DNA of 64,000 nucleotides from Brevibacillus centrosporus (GCF_003710815.1 NZ_RHHP01000006.1:172198-236197); one strand, 5' to 3'. Shown: positions 36,559 through 46,868, counted from the stretch's first letter. Notes: generated by a model not told the origin, from the letters alone. Numbers and translations are program-made.

Positions 36559-37885
36559 ATTCCGCCGCTTGTAGAGGGAGTGCGATTTTGATGCCGAGAC
36601 CGCCTTTTTCCGGCAGGTACGCATGGATGCGGCCATCTTGCTTCTCGACCATTCCTTTGCAGATCGCAAGCCCGAGTCCGCTGCCGTTTTTGACCTTAGA
36701 CCGCGCTTTGTCTACGCGATAAAAAGGCTCAAATATTTTTTGCAGCTCTTCTTTAGGGACGCCAGGTCCGTTGTCCTCCAGCTCGAATATCGCCATATCG
36801 TTTTCCGTATACACGCGGAAAGAGATGTGAACCTCGGACTGTGTCGATGAGTGGTTGAGCGAGTTGTGAATGACGTTTGCAAAGACACGGCGAATGCGCT
36901 GTTCGTCTACGAATAGGGTCGGATTTCCGATAATGGAGCAGGAGCAGCTGAGCTTGGCAGAAAATGTCGGCAGCTCCTCTTCGTATTCCGAAGCGATCGA
37001 TCGCACGAAAGAGTGAAGGGGCACTCTCTTCCTGACGAGGAGAGGGTGATTGGCATTCTGTACGTACTCAGTGAGGTCCTGGGTCAGCTTTTCAATTTCC
37101 GTCGCTTTGCGGTAGATGATTTGGTAGTATTCCTGACGCTTTTCCTCCGATTGGACACGTCCTCGCATCAGACGCTCCATATACCCTTTGATCGAGGTGA
37201 GCGGTGTTTTTAGATCATGCGAGATTGCAGCCATGGCTGCAGACTGCCTGTGCTTTTCCAGAGAGAGGGTCTCATTGGCTTTTAGCAGGGAGCTGTAGAT
37301 TTTTTCCCATTCCATCTCGTTCGGGTAGTGAGGAAAATCGGATTTGATGAGATCACTGTGCTTTTTGTAGAATGTCACGAGCGGCAGCATGGCTAACCTC
37401 CTACTATAGATGCCCAGGAAGACGGTTGACAGGCAAAAGAGCAAAACGGCTACGGCGAGAATGTGACTGGAAGACTGAACGGGCCGCAGCATATTCCAGG
37501 TGACGGGATGTGTAAAGGTAAAGTCGTACCGATGCTTTTGATCGGTGTACTGATCATCCTGCAGCGTGACTGAGAAAATGTTGTGCGACAGCGAATCAGC
37601 TGTAATGGATTTTCCCTTCTCACGGTCGAACATGCTGATGCGCATAGAGTGATCCTGCGCGTAGCTGTACAAAAATGTCCGAGTCTCGTCTGGCTTCCCA
37701 CGGAATTCATTGATTTCGTTAATAAATTGGCGGTCCTGCTGCTGGAATTGGTGGCGCAGTTTTTCCCATTCCGTGGCAAAGTCCGCAATTTCAAATTTCC
37801 AATAATAAAGGCCAAGGAGGATGAGGCTTAGCAGAAGGACGATGCCATGCGCGATTAGCATTTTCAACTGAATATGATGTCTCAC
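36557..37885 (-). CDS. Membrane sensor histidine kinase (HisKA type)
   Basis: 442 residues. Two membrane helices (about 8-27 and 137-158) enclose a ~110-residue extracellular sensor. A cytoplasmic linker leads to the H box AAISHDLKTPLTSIKGY (His about 226), N box FANVIHNSLNHS, G1 ELEDNGPGVP, F box and G2 GSGLGLAICKGM. It overlaps the OmpR-type regulator by four bases, forming an ordinary two-component pair. The signal is unknown; no transporter target is adjacent. Confidence 0.9.
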   Translation of the reverse strand: MRHHIQLKMLIAHGIVLLLSLILLGLYYWKFEIADFATEWEKLRHQFQQQDRQFINEINEFRGKPDETRTFLYSYAQDHSMRISMFDREKGKSITADSLSHNIFSVTLQDDQYTDQKHRYDFTFTHPVTWNMLRPVQSSSHILAVAVLLFCLSTVFLGIYSRRLAMLPLVTFYKKHSDLIKSDFPHYPNEMEWEKIYSSLLKANETLSLEKHRQSAAMAAISHDLKTPLTSIKGYMERLMRGRVQSEEKRQEYYQIIYRKATEIEKLTQDLTEYVQNANHPLLVRKRVPLHSFVRSIASEYEEELPTFSAKLSCSCSIIGNPTLFVDEQRIRRVFANVIHNSLNHSSTQSEVHISFRVYTENDMAIFELEDNGPGVPKEELQKIFEPFYRVDKARSKVKNGSGLGLAICKGMVEKQDGRIHAYLPEKGGLGIKIALPLQAAE

Positions 37886-38565
37886 TGCATGTCACCAACA
37901 AATTTGTATCCGATACCCCAGACCGTTTTGATGTAATGCTTGTCATGCTCCAGTTTCGAGCGCAAATTTTTAATGTGCACGGTGACCGTGTTGATATCTC
38001 CGTACTCGGTTTCTCCCCAGATGGCGTTGTAGATTTGCTCGCGGCTGAGTACGCGATTCGCATTTTCCGCCAAATATAAAAGAATCTGAAATTCCTTGGT
38101 CGACAGATCGATCCGTTTATCTTGATGAAAGACTTCAAAGGTGTCCTTGTTAATAACCAGGCTTCCACTGTGAATCGTTTTGGCGGCGGATATGTATCGA
38201 TTTTCCCGGCGCAGATGCGCGCGTACCCGGGCGATCAGCTCTGAAATGCTGAAAGGCTTCAAAATATAATCGTCCGCACCGACTTCCAAGCCGATAATCC
38301 GATCCAGCTCCCGATCTTTGGCGCTCAAGAATAAGATGGGAATATTGACGACATTACGTATTTTCCGGCAAACATCAAGACCGTCCATTTCCGGCATCAT
38401 GATGTCGAGCAGGATCAAGGAGAGAGAGGGATCAAGCGCTTTTTCCATGGCTTCCTTGCCGTTATGCGCTTCAATCGTGAGAAATCCTTCATCCTGAAAG
38501 CTTTCGGCGAGCAACCGGACAATATCCGGATCGTCGTCAGCGATTAAAATCGTAGGGCTGTTCAT
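37882..38565 (-). CDS. OmpR-family response regulator
   Basis: 227 residues. The receiver has DDD at 10-12, phospho-acceptor Asp about 54 (LILLDIMMPEMDG), Thr/Ser (LFLSAKD) and Lys (YILKPF). A winged-helix DNA-binding domain occupies about 130-225 (LSTKEFQILLYLAENANRVL, VTVHIKNLRSKLE). The ribosome binding site AAGGAGG is 9 bp before ATG 38565. First gene of the pair with the kinase. Confidence 0.93.
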   Translation of the reverse strand: MNSPTILIADDDPDIVRLLAESFQDEGFLTIEAHNGKEAMEKALDPSLSLILLDIMMPEMDGLDVCRKIRNVVNIPILFLSAKDRELDRIIGLEVGADDYILKPFSISELIARVRAHLRRENRYISAAKTIHSGSLVINKDTFEVFHQDKRIDLSTKEFQILLYLAENANRVLSREQIYNAIWGETEYGDINTVTVHIKNLRSKLEHDKHYIKTVWGIGYKFVGDMQ

Positions 38566-38645
38566 TTAGAGAGACCTCCTTATTCACCATTATTATAAAA
38601 TAGTTGCGTTACCTAGGCATATAAGGAGTAAATGCCTTCCCAGTA

Positions 38646-38683
38646 AAAAAAAGGCGCTCCAGTGTAGCGGAGCACCTTTTTCT
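38646..38683. terminator. Terminator downstream of the small secreted protein gene
   Basis: Read on the minus strand: AAAAAGGTGCTCC / GGAGCGCCTTTTT. Confidence 0.8.
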
Positions 38684-38694
38684 CTTGCGAATTC

Positions 38695-39018
38695 TTAGCG
38701 GTCGTTGTTGTTGTCAGCTTGCGCAGGGAAGTTCATCCATCCGCCACCCAGTGTGTAAGCAGGAACGCTTGCATCAACAGTTGTGGTTGGAGCAGTACCT
38801 TCTGTAGCTGGAACTGCTGTGCCAGTAGAAGTAGTAGCTTCTTCTGCAGCTGGGTTCACAACAATGTGGTTTTGGCCAACAAAAGAGCTGAAGAAGCTAG
38901 GAGTTCCTTCATTTTCGCCTGGCTCGCTAGCAGCGAAAGCCGGAACAGCCAAAGAAGCAACAACAGCCATCATAGCTGTGAATGTAAGAAAACGACAGGT
39001 TTTTTTCATCTTTTTCAT
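38695..39018 (-). CDS. Small secreted protein of unknown function
   Basis: 107 residues. A clear Sec signal peptide (MKKMKKTCRFLTFTAMM then VVASLAVPAFAAS) leaves a mature chain of about 78 residues rich in Thr, Ala, Glu and Pro (low complexity), ending GGGWMNFPAQADNNNDR. No folded domain is recognised; it may be a wall-associated or released peptide. It lies upstream of the two-component pair, separated by a terminator, so is not part of that operon. Confidence 0.7.
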   Translation of the reverse strand: MKKMKKTCRFLTFTAMMAVVASLAVPAFAASEPGENEGTPSFFSSFVGQNHIVVNPAAEEATTSTGTAVPATEGTAPTTTVDASVPAYTLGGGWMNFPAQADNNNDR

Positions 39019-39272
39019 CCTCCATCTTTCCCTTCCCTCGAGGGAAATCTTTTTACATACCCAGTTATAAACGACATTTCTGTATTAGCTCTGAAAAAAG
39101 TATGAAGTTTTATGAAGAACGTGTAGAAAACAAGCGGAAAGTGTTTTTTTGTACAAAGATGAACTTTTCGGAATAAACTTACGGTGGAAATCGTTCAAAA
39201 TTGTTGATATTTTAATAACATTATGTAGTACTAGAAGTGTAGGATTTTTAAATGCTAAGGGAGATGTAGAAG

Positions 39273-40349
39273 ATGGAGTGTCAGTTAAAAATTACCCTGA
39301 CCGAACAGAGAAAAGAAAAGCCTGCTAGCGACAAACTTGGATTCGGTGTTCATTTTACCGATCACATGTTTACGATGGAGTACACAGAGGGAAAAGGGTG
39401 GCACGATCCACAAATCGTACCGTACTCCCCGGTCACTCTCGATCCGGCAGCAATGGTTTTCCATTATGGACAAACTGTTTTTGAAGGACTAAAGGCTTAC
39501 CGCAATAAAGAAGACCGCGCGTGGCTGTTCCGCCCGGATCAAAATTTCAAAAGATTGAATCGTTCCCTGAGCCGACTCAGCATGCCTCTGATTGATGAGG
39601 ATTTCATGCTCGAGGCGCTCAAGCAGCTGGTAGCCACGGAAAAAGAGTGGATTCCAACAGAGAGCGGAACGTCCCTATATATTCGTCCTTTCGTGATTGC
39701 GACCGAAGCATGCTTTGGTGTTCGTGCATCTCATACGTATAAATTGATCATTCTTTTGTCTCCGGTAGGTGCTTACTACGCTGGTGGCATGAAGCCGGTA
39801 AAAATTTATGTAGAAAATCATTACGTACGCGCAGTTCGTGGCGGTACGGGAAATGCAAAAACAGCTGGTAACTATGCAGGCAGCCTGAAAGCACAGGAAG
39901 AAGCAAAGGAAAAAGGCTACGAGCAAGTTCTATGGCTGGATGGAATCGAAAACAAATACGTAGAAGAAGTCGGCAGCATGAACGTTTTCTTCAAGGTAAA
40001 CGGGGAAGTGTGGGTACCGGAATTGAACGGCAGCATCCTCGAGGGGATTACGAGAGATTCCACCATCCATATGCTGAAGGACTGGGGCGTTCCAGTTGTG
40101 GAAAAACGCATTTCCATGGAGGATCTGTACGAGGCTTATACCAAAGGAGAGCTGGAGGAAGCCTTTGGAACAGGTACAGCGGCAGTGATTTCTCCGATTG
40201 GCGAAATGAGCTGGAACGAGCACAAAATGGTCATCAACAACGCACAGATCGGAGAATTGACTTCCAAGCTGTACGATCAGATGACAGGCATCCAGTACGG
40301 ACTTGTGGAAGACAAGTTCGGTTGGTCTGTTGAAGTAACAAAAGCATAA
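39273..40349 (+). CDS. ilvE: Branched-chain amino acid aminotransferase
   Basis: 358 residues, the normal length for class II BCATs. Motifs: [20 protein letters not shown], the [16 protein letters not shown] segment with the PLP lysine in the expected place, and [13 protein letters not shown]. Transfers amino groups between glutamate and the 2-oxo acids of Val, Leu and Ile, in the cytosol. It complements leuA nearby but is a separate transcription unit with its own terminator (40368-40406). No T-box precedes it. Confidence 0.95.
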   Translation: MECQLKITLTEQRKEKPASDKLGFGVHFTDHMFTMEYTEGKGWHDPQIVPYSPVTLDPAAMVFHYGQTVFEGLKAYRNKEDRAWLFRPDQNFKRLNRSLSRLSMPLIDEDFMLEALKQLVATEKEWIPTESGTSLYIRPFVIATEACFGVRASHTYKLIILLSPVGAYYAGGMKPVKIYVENHYVRAVRGGTGNAKTAGNYAGSLKAQEEAKEKGYEQVLWLDGIENKYVEEVGSMNVFFKVNGEVWVPELNGSILEGITRDSTIHMLKDWGVPVVEKRISMEDLYEAYTKGELEEAFGTGTAAVISPIGEMSWNEHKMVINNAQIGELTSKLYDQMTGIQYGLVEDKFGWSVEVTKA

Positions 40350-40367
40350 ACGAGTTTTTGCTGACAG

Positions 40368-40406
40368 GCACAGTTGCCTTCCAACGAGGAAGGGACTGTG
40401 CTTTTT
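40368..40406 (+). terminator. Terminator of ilvE
   Basis: GCACAGT and ACTGTGC form the outer stem, TTCC/GGAA the inner stem, followed by TTTTT. Confidence 0.8.
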
Positions 40407-40483
40407 GCTATTTTCCTAGCAGCTTTTCCCGTTACATTTTCACATTATCGATCAGAAGTTTATGATCGCGAAAAATAACAATA

Positions 40484-40546
40484 GTAAAAATAATGAAAAG
40501 AAAGGTAAAGATAGTCGAAAGAAAAAAGTTAGAAAATTATTAAAAT
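40484..40546 (+). promoter_or_regulatory. 21-bp direct-repeat operator and promoter of SBP1
   Basis: Repeats start at 40484 (GTAAAAATAATGAAAAG) and 40505 (GTAAAGATAGTCGAAAG); -10 TAAAAT begins at 40541, 36 bp after the second repeat. The coding remnant starts only about 20 bp later, so the leader and start codon have been deleted. Confidence 0.72.
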
Positions 40547-40561
40547 TAGAACTACGTAGTT

Positions 40562-42003
40562 ATTCTTCCATTCTCATCTGCCCTATCTGTACTGTTGGCT
40601 AACGTCCTCGCGGGTTGTTCGACCGGGCAGCAAGCAAGCAGCAGTCCAAACGGCGCCAATGCGCCAACGAGCAGTCAGCCGGGGGCAGCTCCAGCTCCAG
40701 CGGCATCCAGTGGGGGGACTCTGATCATCGCCCGCTTGTCCGATGCCAACAATCTCGATCCGCATTTCAGTACGCAGATCAATTCTATGGCCGTTGTTCA
40801 GCACAAGCTGTACGAAGGGCTCGTGATGCTGGATGCCAACAGCGAGTACAAGCCGCTCTTGGCCAGTGAGTGGAAGCAGCTCGATGACCTCACGTGGGAG
40901 TTTGCTTTGCGGGATGGAATCACTTTCCACGATGGAACACCATTTGATGCCGAAGCTGTGAAAAAGACGATTGACCGCATTTTGGACAAGAATGCGCCTA
41001 CGCCGAAAGCCAATATGTTTGGCATGATTAAAGAAGTGAAAGTCGTCGATCCGCATAAAGTGCAGCTTATTCTTCACTATCCGTTTGCAGGGCTGCTATC
41101 CGTACTCGCGAGTGCAGAAGGCGGGATTATTAGTCCAAAGGCCATCGAGCAATACGGAAAGGATCTGAGCAAGCACCCTGTAGGAACCGGTCCATTCGTA
41201 TTCGAGTCTTGGACGCCCGGTCAGGAAATCGTGCTGGTAAAAAATTCTTCCAGCATGACGCTGGGCGGTATGAGTCCTTCGCTGTCGATCACATCGGGAT
41301 GAACGTAACGCAAAAGCCGTTTGACGATGTACGCGTACGCCAGGCCATTGCCCACGCGATCGACAAGGAAGCGATCATCCAGGGAGTTTACAACAATGTC
41401 GGGAAAGTAGCCGTTTCTTCACTGGGTCCAAAAGTAATCGGATACAGCCCGAGCTTGAAAACGGCGGATTACGATCTGAACAAAGCGAAACAATTGCTCG
41501 CCGAAGCAGGCTACGCCAACGGCTTCAAGGCGACCGTGTATCTCAATGACAACAAGGCGCGCATTAATGTAGCCGAAGTTCTGCAGTCCCAGCTGAAAGG
41601 GATTGGAATCGACCTGCAGATTCAGGTGATGGAGTTTGGGGCTTACCTAGACCTGGCAGCAAAAGGCCAAGCGCAGATGATCATCAGCGGCTGGGGAAAT
41701 GCGACAGGAGATGCTGACTACAACCAGTACAATCTGTTCCACAGCACGTCCAAGGGAGTACCAGGCAACCACTCTTTCTACGCCAATCCAAAGGTCGATG
41801 AGCTGATCGAAGCAGGACGCAAAGAAAAAGATCCGCAGAAACGCAAAGCAATTTATGAGCAAGCACAGCAAATCGAGATCGACGAAGTGCCGCTCATCCC
41901 GTACCGCAGCAGTGAGAATCTGGCCGCGATCGCGAAAAACGTGCAAGGCATCACCATCAGTCCATCTGGTTATGTAGAGATCAACGATGTGACGATTCAG
42001 TAA
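40562..42003 (+). pseudogene. Family-5 (Dpp/Opp-type) substrate-binding lipoprotein, SBP1, decayed
   Basis: Relative to intact SBP2 there are three lesions. First, the start codon, ribosome binding site and signal-peptide n-region are missing; only the hydrophobic core and lipobox (LLANVLAGCS) remain. Second, about 49 codons are deleted in frame between LVKN and SSSMTLG near 41248. Third, one base is lost right after (CTGGGC-GGTATGAG; a C restores LGRYESFAVDHIGMN). The remaining halves (GGTLIIARLSDANNLDPHF and the C-terminal lobe to VTIQ) are closely similar to SBP2. No functional protein is expected. Confidence 0.88.
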
Positions 42004-42025
42004 ACAATCGCGTTGCCAACCACGA

Positions 42026-42072
42026 AAAAAGAGATAAAGAGCCACATCAATCTGGCTGTCTATCCCTTTTTC
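42026..42072. terminator. Weak bidirectional terminator between SBP1 and the chemoreceptor
   Basis: An imperfect stem: AAAAAGAGATAAAGAGCCA against TGGCTGTCTATCCCTTTTT. Confidence 0.5.
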
Positions 42073-42079
42073 ATTTCTA

Positions 42080-44062
42080 TTAGTAAGTAAATTTGTTGAG
42101 AAGCGCCTTGAGCTCTTCCGCAAGTGTTGCCAGGGACTGTGAGGAGGCAGAAATCTCTTGCATGGAGGCGAGCTGTTCCTCTGTCGAGGCGGCTACTTCT
42201 TCTGCAGACTCTGCATTGCTTTTCGCGATCTGGGCAAGCTGGCTAGCTACTTGGCTGACGGCTTGCACACCGGTTGCTATTTGCGCCGCGATGCTGGATA
42301 CCTCGTCAATATGTGGTGCGGTTTCGCGCGTACTGAGCAAAATCTGTTTAAACTTGTGGATGGTTTCGGTGGAAACCTCCAGACCGCCGGCAACGTCTTG
42401 GCGTACTTTTTCCATGGTGGCTACCGATTCTTTTGTTTCCCGCTGGATTTCCGTGATGAGCTCGGAAATTTGGGTAGCGGAAAGCTGAGATTGCTCAGCC
42501 AGAATGCGTACCTCGTTTGCGACTACGGCAAATCCTTTTCCATGTTCTCCGGCGCGGGCTGCTTCGATCGCCGCGTTTAGTGCCAGAAGGTTCGTCTGCT
42601 GGGCAATTCCGCTGATGACTTCGGAAATGTTGCTGATTTCCTTGGAGCGATCATACAGCGATTTGATCATCGCATCTGATTTTTCTACGGACTCGTGGAT
42701 TGAATTCATTTGTCCCATGACCTGCTGGATGGACACGCCGCCTTCATCCGCCTGAACGGACGTATCCTTCGAAAGGTCTGCGAGTACACGCACACTCTCC
42801 ACGATCCGATCGACTCCGTGGGAGATTTCCTCTAAAGCGTGGACATTCAGATCGACTCCGGTTGTTTGTTTTTCCGCGCTGCTGGCAACCTCCTGCACAG
42901 AAGCAGCGACGTGTTCGGAGGAAGCGCTCGTTTGCTGGGCGCTGGCTGTCAATTGCTCGGAGGAAGCTGCGACCTGCTCGGCTCTGCTTTCTACGTCTTG
43001 AATCAGAGTACGAAGATTTTGCTGCATTTGGCTGAACGCTTGAGCGAGCTCCCCGATTTCATCCTTTGACTGAACGTGGATGGTCTCGGTAAGGACGCCG
43101 TTGCTGACCTTGACAGCTTGCTGGCTCAGCTGCTTGATAGAGCGGATGATAGATCGCAGGATGATTGCGATCAGCGCTCCCCCAATAAGGAGGCAGGCAA
43201 TGATGGTGACGAGCGTATTGATGAAAATCGGTTGAACGGAATCCGCGATCTCGTTCATAAGCATCGTCCCGCCAATTTTCCAGCCTGTTAGCTCATTGGT
43301 GGTAAAGGACATCATTTTTTCATCGCCATTTAGATTGTAGGAAATGCGGCCTGTATGGTTCTGATAGGCTTGCTCGTAGAACGCATCCTCCGCTACCTCT
43401 CCGGCTTTCATCGTAGGATGGACGATGTATTTTTTGTCTTTGTCCAAAATCAGAACGTAGCCTGCCTTCCCGATTTGAACAGAGGAAGCGACATTTTTGA
43501 TTTGCTCGATCCCCAGTGTAATACCGATGACACCGGAGCCGTCGTCTGTCGATTGCGCGATCGTTACGATGACTTCTCCTGTTACCGCAGACAGATAAGG
43601 AGCGGTAATGATGGCAGAGCCTTTGCTTTCCATAGCGCTTTTGTACCAGTCTCGAGTACGGGGATCAAAGCCAGCCTTGGTTTGCTGCTTTGGAAAGCGA
43701 TAGTAGCTGCCTGTATCGGTGCCCATGCTGATGCTGGCCACTTCGGGATGCATTCCTATGTACATCTCAAACAGGCGAGTGACCTCGGGACTATCTCCTT
43801 CTTTATACATGCTTCTCGTAATGAGAGAAGCCAAGTAGTCGGCATCCTTCATTTTGGGAGAAAAGGTAGAGCTGACGATGGAATTCACCAGCTTGACATT
43901 CTCGTCTGCGCTTTTCATGATCTGGGCTTCCATCTCGGTACGTGACTGGACATAAGCCAGTGTGCCTATGACGAGGGAAGGAATCACCAGAATCAAGAGA
44001 AACGCAGTAATGAGCTTCGTTTTGAAATTTCCTCGAGGGGTCTTTCCACTGCGATTTTTCAT
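42080..44062 (-). CDS. Methyl-accepting chemotaxis protein with dCache-type sensor
   Basis: 660 residues from ATG 44062 (GAAAGGA eight bases upstream); an ATG at 44071 sits too close to that site. TM1 about 17-37, an extracellular double-Cache domain ([34 protein letters not shown]), TM2 about 285-307, HAMP, and a signalling domain with the conserved hairpin [26 protein letters not shown]. Such sensors bind amino acids or small amides directly. Its place between four binding-protein genes suggests taxis toward the same compound; this is inference. Intact. Confidence 0.92.
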   Translation of the reverse strand: MKNRSGKTPRGNFKTKLITAFLLILVIPSLVIGTLAYVQSRTEMEAQIMKSADENVKLVNSIVSSTFSPKMKDADYLASLITRSMYKEGDSPEVTRLFEMYIGMHPEVASISMGTDTGSYYRFPKQQTKAGFDPRTRDWYKSAMESKGSAIITAPYLSAVTGEVIVTIAQSTDDGSGVIGITLGIEQIKNVASSVQIGKAGYVLILDKDKKYIVHPTMKAGEVAEDAFYEQAYQNHTGRISYNLNGDEKMMSFTTNELTGWKIGGTMLMNEIADSVQPIFINTLVTIIACLLIGGALIAIILRSIIRSIKQLSQQAVKVSNGVLTETIHVQSKDEIGELAQAFSQMQQNLRTLIQDVESRAEQVAASSEQLTASAQQTSASSEHVAASVQEVASSAEKQTTGVDLNVHALEEISHGVDRIVESVRVLADLSKDTSVQADEGGVSIQQVMGQMNSIHESVEKSDAMIKSLYDRSKEISNISEVISGIAQQTNLLALNAAIEAARAGEHGKGFAVVANEVRILAEQSQLSATQISELITEIQRETKESVATMEKVRQDVAGGLEVSTETIHKFKQILLSTRETAPHIDEVSSIAAQIATGVQAVSQVASQLAQIAKSNAESAEEVAASTEEQLASMQEISASSQSLATLAEELKALLNKFTY

Positions 44063-44260
44063 GCTTAGCATCCTTTCGTGGTGTGTAGGTATAAAGTCAT
44101 AATCGCTTCAACAATGTTTTATATCGGAATTAACCATCGGGATAGTTAGTTTAATGGGATAAGGCGGAATAGTAGATGAAATGGCGCATGCGTGAATATT
44201 TCGATGAAAGAAATAATTTGGCGTGAGAAGTCACATGGAGGATCAGTTGGCCGAACGAAA

Positions 44261-44323
44261 GTAAAGAAATTGAAAATAGTAGTAAAGAGAGTGAAAAAAT
44301 ATAGCCAGAATAGTAGGTAAAAT
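44261..44323 (+). promoter_or_regulatory. 21-bp direct-repeat operator and promoter of SBP2
   Basis: Repeats start at 44261 (GTAAAGAAATTGAAAAT) and 44282 (GTAAAGAGAGTGAAAAA); -10 TAAAAT begins at 44318, 36 bp after the second repeat. Confidence 0.75.
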
Positions 44324-44387
44324 GAAATATGCGCGAATGGTGAAAAAATTAACACAATAAGAACGCGCGAAAGAGGGGGACATCTTC

Positions 44388-45977
44388 ATGAAAAAGACGC
44401 GCTTTTTCCAGACGCTAATGGCACTGACCGTTGCGGTTTCGGCTGCACTGGCTGGCTGCTCATCCGGTCAGGAAGCTAGTCAGGGGACAAATGGAGCAGC
44501 ACAGCCGGGTGCAAGCACACCTGCGGCAGGGAAAACAGGCGGCACCTTGGTCATCGCAAGGCTTTCCGATGCGAACAATCTGGATCCTCATTTCCTCACC
44601 CAAATCAACTCAGCTGCTATTATTCATCACAAAGTGTATGAGGGACTTGTGCGGATGGACAAGGAAAGCAAATACGTCGGTTCTTTGGCGACAGAATGGA
44701 AGCAGCTGGATGACGTGACTTGGGAATTCAAGCTGCGCCAAGGCGTAACCTTCCATGACGGAGCTCCATTCAATGCAGAAGCGGTGAAAAAGACAATCGC
44801 TCGCGTGCAAGACCCAAATGTCGGCTCCAACCGGGCGAATCTGTTTGAAGCGATCAAGGAAGTAAAGGTCGTGGATGACCAAACCGTACAATTTATTTTG
44901 CACTATCCATATGCCCCGCTCTTGTCCGTGCTGGCAAGCGCAGAAGGCGTCATTCTTTCACCGAAAGCCATCGAGGAGTACGGCAAGGATCTGACCAAGC
45001 ATCCAACAGGTACCGGGCCTTATAAATTCGAATCGTGGACGCCTGGACAAGAGGTCGTGCTCGTGAAAAATGACAGCTACTGGGGTGGTCAGCCAAAGCT
45101 GGACAAGGTCGTCTTTAAAACCGTTCCGGAAGACACGACTCGTATCGCCATGGTAGAAACAGGCGAGGCGCAAGTAGCTGAGCAGCTGCCTGTGACCGAG
45201 GTAGATCGTGTGACAAACTCCAGCAGCATGACGCTGGGACGCTACGCTTCCTTCTCCAGCGACCACATCGGGATCAACACCAAGAAAAAGCCGTTTGATG
45301 ACATTCGTATCCGTCAGGCTATTGCACTTGCAGTTGACAAGGATTCCATCATCAAAGGGGTATACAACGATGTAGGGAAGATCGCACACTCTTCGGTTAC
45401 CCCAACCATGGTAGGCTACAGTGAAAATGTAAAAGACACCGAGTACAACCTGGAAAAGGCAAAGCAGCTGCTTGCTGAAGCTGGCTACGCGAGCGGATTG
45501 AAAGCAACGATTTACCTCAACGACAACAAAGCTCGTATCAATGTGGCGGAAGTATTGCAACAACAGCTGAAGCAAATCGGGATCGACCTGCAAGTGAAGG
45601 TTCTGGAATTCGGGGCGTACATCGATGCCGCTTCCAAAGGCGAAACTGACCTGTTCATCAGTGGCTGGGGAAATGCAACGGGTGATGCGGACTACAACCA
45701 GTACAACCTGTTCCACACCAAATCCCAAGGTGCTCCAGGCAACCACTCCTTCTACAGCAATCCAGAGGTGGACAAGCTGATCGAGGACGGCCGCAAGGAA
45801 AAGGATGCAGAAAAACGCAAGCAAATCTATGAGCAAGCTCAACAAATTGAAATGAACGACGTGGCGTTGATTCCGTACCGTTTCTCTGAGAATCTCGCTG
45901 CGATCCAAAAAGGGGTAGAAGGCGTCTGGATCAGCCCAGCTGGTCACATTGAAGTCGACGACGTGGTTCTTCCGTAA
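44388..45977 (+). CDS. Family-5 (Dpp/Opp-type) ABC substrate-binding lipoprotein, SBP2
   Basis: 529 residues. Lipobox ALAGC (Cys about 24), then GGTLVIARLSDANNLDPHF, the SBP family-5 signature region (YEGLVRMD..., FKLRQGVTFHDGAPFNAEAVKKTI), and the C-terminal lobe (WGNATGDADYNQYNLFHTKS). Delivers peptide-like or opine-like ligands to a DppBCDF-type transporter; the only such transporter in the window is the damaged dpp operon 27 kb away. Ribosome binding site GAGGGGG. Controlled by the 44261 operator. Intact. Confidence 0.92.
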   Translation: MKKTRFFQTLMALTVAVSAALAGCSSGQEASQGTNGAAQPGASTPAAGKTGGTLVIARLSDANNLDPHFLTQINSAAIIHHKVYEGLVRMDKESKYVGSLATEWKQLDDVTWEFKLRQGVTFHDGAPFNAEAVKKTIARVQDPNVGSNRANLFEAIKEVKVVDDQTVQFILHYPYAPLLSVLASAEGVILSPKAIEEYGKDLTKHPTGTGPYKFESWTPGQEVVLVKNDSYWGGQPKLDKVVFKTVPEDTTRIAMVETGEAQVAEQLPVTEVDRVTNSSSMTLGRYASFSSDHIGINTKKKPFDDIRIRQAIALAVDKDSIIKGVYNDVGKIAHSSVTPTMVGYSENVKDTEYNLEKAKQLLAEAGYASGLKATIYLNDNKARINVAEVLQQQLKQIGIDLQVKVLEFGAYIDAASKGETDLFISGWGNATGDADYNQYNLFHTKSQGAPGNHSFYSNPEVDKLIEDGRKEKDAEKRKQIYEQAQQIEMNDVALIPYRFSENLAAIQKGVEGVWISPAGHIEVDDVVLP

Positions 45978-45995
45978 AAGCTAGACAGATGAGCA

Positions 45996-46040
45996 GCATA
46001 GCGAGATTCCTGCGGGGTCGAGCTATGCTGTTGCTCTATA
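45996..46040 (+). terminator. Possible terminator or attenuator between SBP2 and SBP3
   Basis: CAGCATAGC and GCTATGCTG pair around a 19-base loop. There is no long T-run, so some read-through into SBP3 is likely. Confidence 0.45.
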
Positions 46041-46077
46041 CAAAAAAGATAGATAACCATACTTGGGGGCGTGTCAC

Positions 46078-46868
46078 ATGGAGAAAAACAAAACGTGGAA
46101 ATGGATGCTTACGGGCGTACTGGGCGTCGGACTTCTGCTGTCCGGTTGTTCGAACGGTGGTGAGACAGGAGGCAGTAGCAAGCAAGCAGGGGCAGAAGCC
46201 TCTGACTCAGCGCAAAAGATATTGATTATTGCCCGTCAGTCCGATGCCAACAACCTGGATCCCCATTTCATTTCGGCGATCAATGCTGCAAGCGTTGTCC
46301 ATCACAAAGTGTATGAGGGGCTGATCCAGCGGGACGAGAGCATGGAGTTCAAGCCGATGCTGGCGACGGAATGGAAACAGGTAGATGATGTGACGTGGGA
46401 ATTCAGGCTGCGTCAGGATGTCAAATTCCACGACGGCACCCCCTTCAATGCCGAAGCCGTGAAAGCAACGATCGCTCGTGTTCTCGATGAAAAAGTAGGC
46501 TCTCCTCGTGCTACTCAGTTTAAAATGATAAAAGAAGTGAAGGCCAAGGCATTCAACTTGCTCTGGGCAACGACAACATCACGGATCACTGGGATTCCTT
46601 CGGGACGGGAGACATGCTGCAAAAGGCCAATCGCTTGGCGGAGCGGTTCCGATGGACGGATGAATTCCGGCTGTCTCGTGCGCTCGGATATGTGACAGGT
46701 GGGGTGACTTCGCTTGATGACACTGGCGTACGTGTCTGGCCGAATGTCGGCGATCAGGCGGATGCAGTGCTTTTGCAAGCGAGCTGCTCGGCGGAAGCAG
46801 TAGCCCGTCAGTCAGCAAAAGCCGCAGTGTTTTTTCAGGGAAACATAGTTTGGCAAAAAGAAGTGTAA
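46078..46868 (+). pseudogene. Deletion chimera: 5' part of SBP3 joined to 3' part of a fifth CodA-like amidohydrolase
   Basis: ATG 46078 (GGGGG upstream) encodes a lipoprotein signal (LLLSGCSNGG) and the first ~155 residues of a family-5 binding protein (ILIIARQSDANNLDPHF ... FKMIKEVK). At about 46545 the homology switches, out of frame, to QGIQLALGNDNITDHWDSFG ... CSAEAVARQSAKAAVFFQGN, the last ~105 residues of an amidohydrolase like those at 19-22.8 and 30-31 kb. A deletion has thus removed the back of SBP3 and the front of an amidohydrolase that lay downstream of it. The SBP frame runs only a few dozen junk residues past the join. Confidence 0.88.

Noticed and set aside
44311..44330. Third operator repeat before SBP2 (GTAAAATGAAAT at 44317)
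   Set aside because: Out of register with the 21-bp period and it coincides with the proposed -10, so it is better read as the promoter itself.
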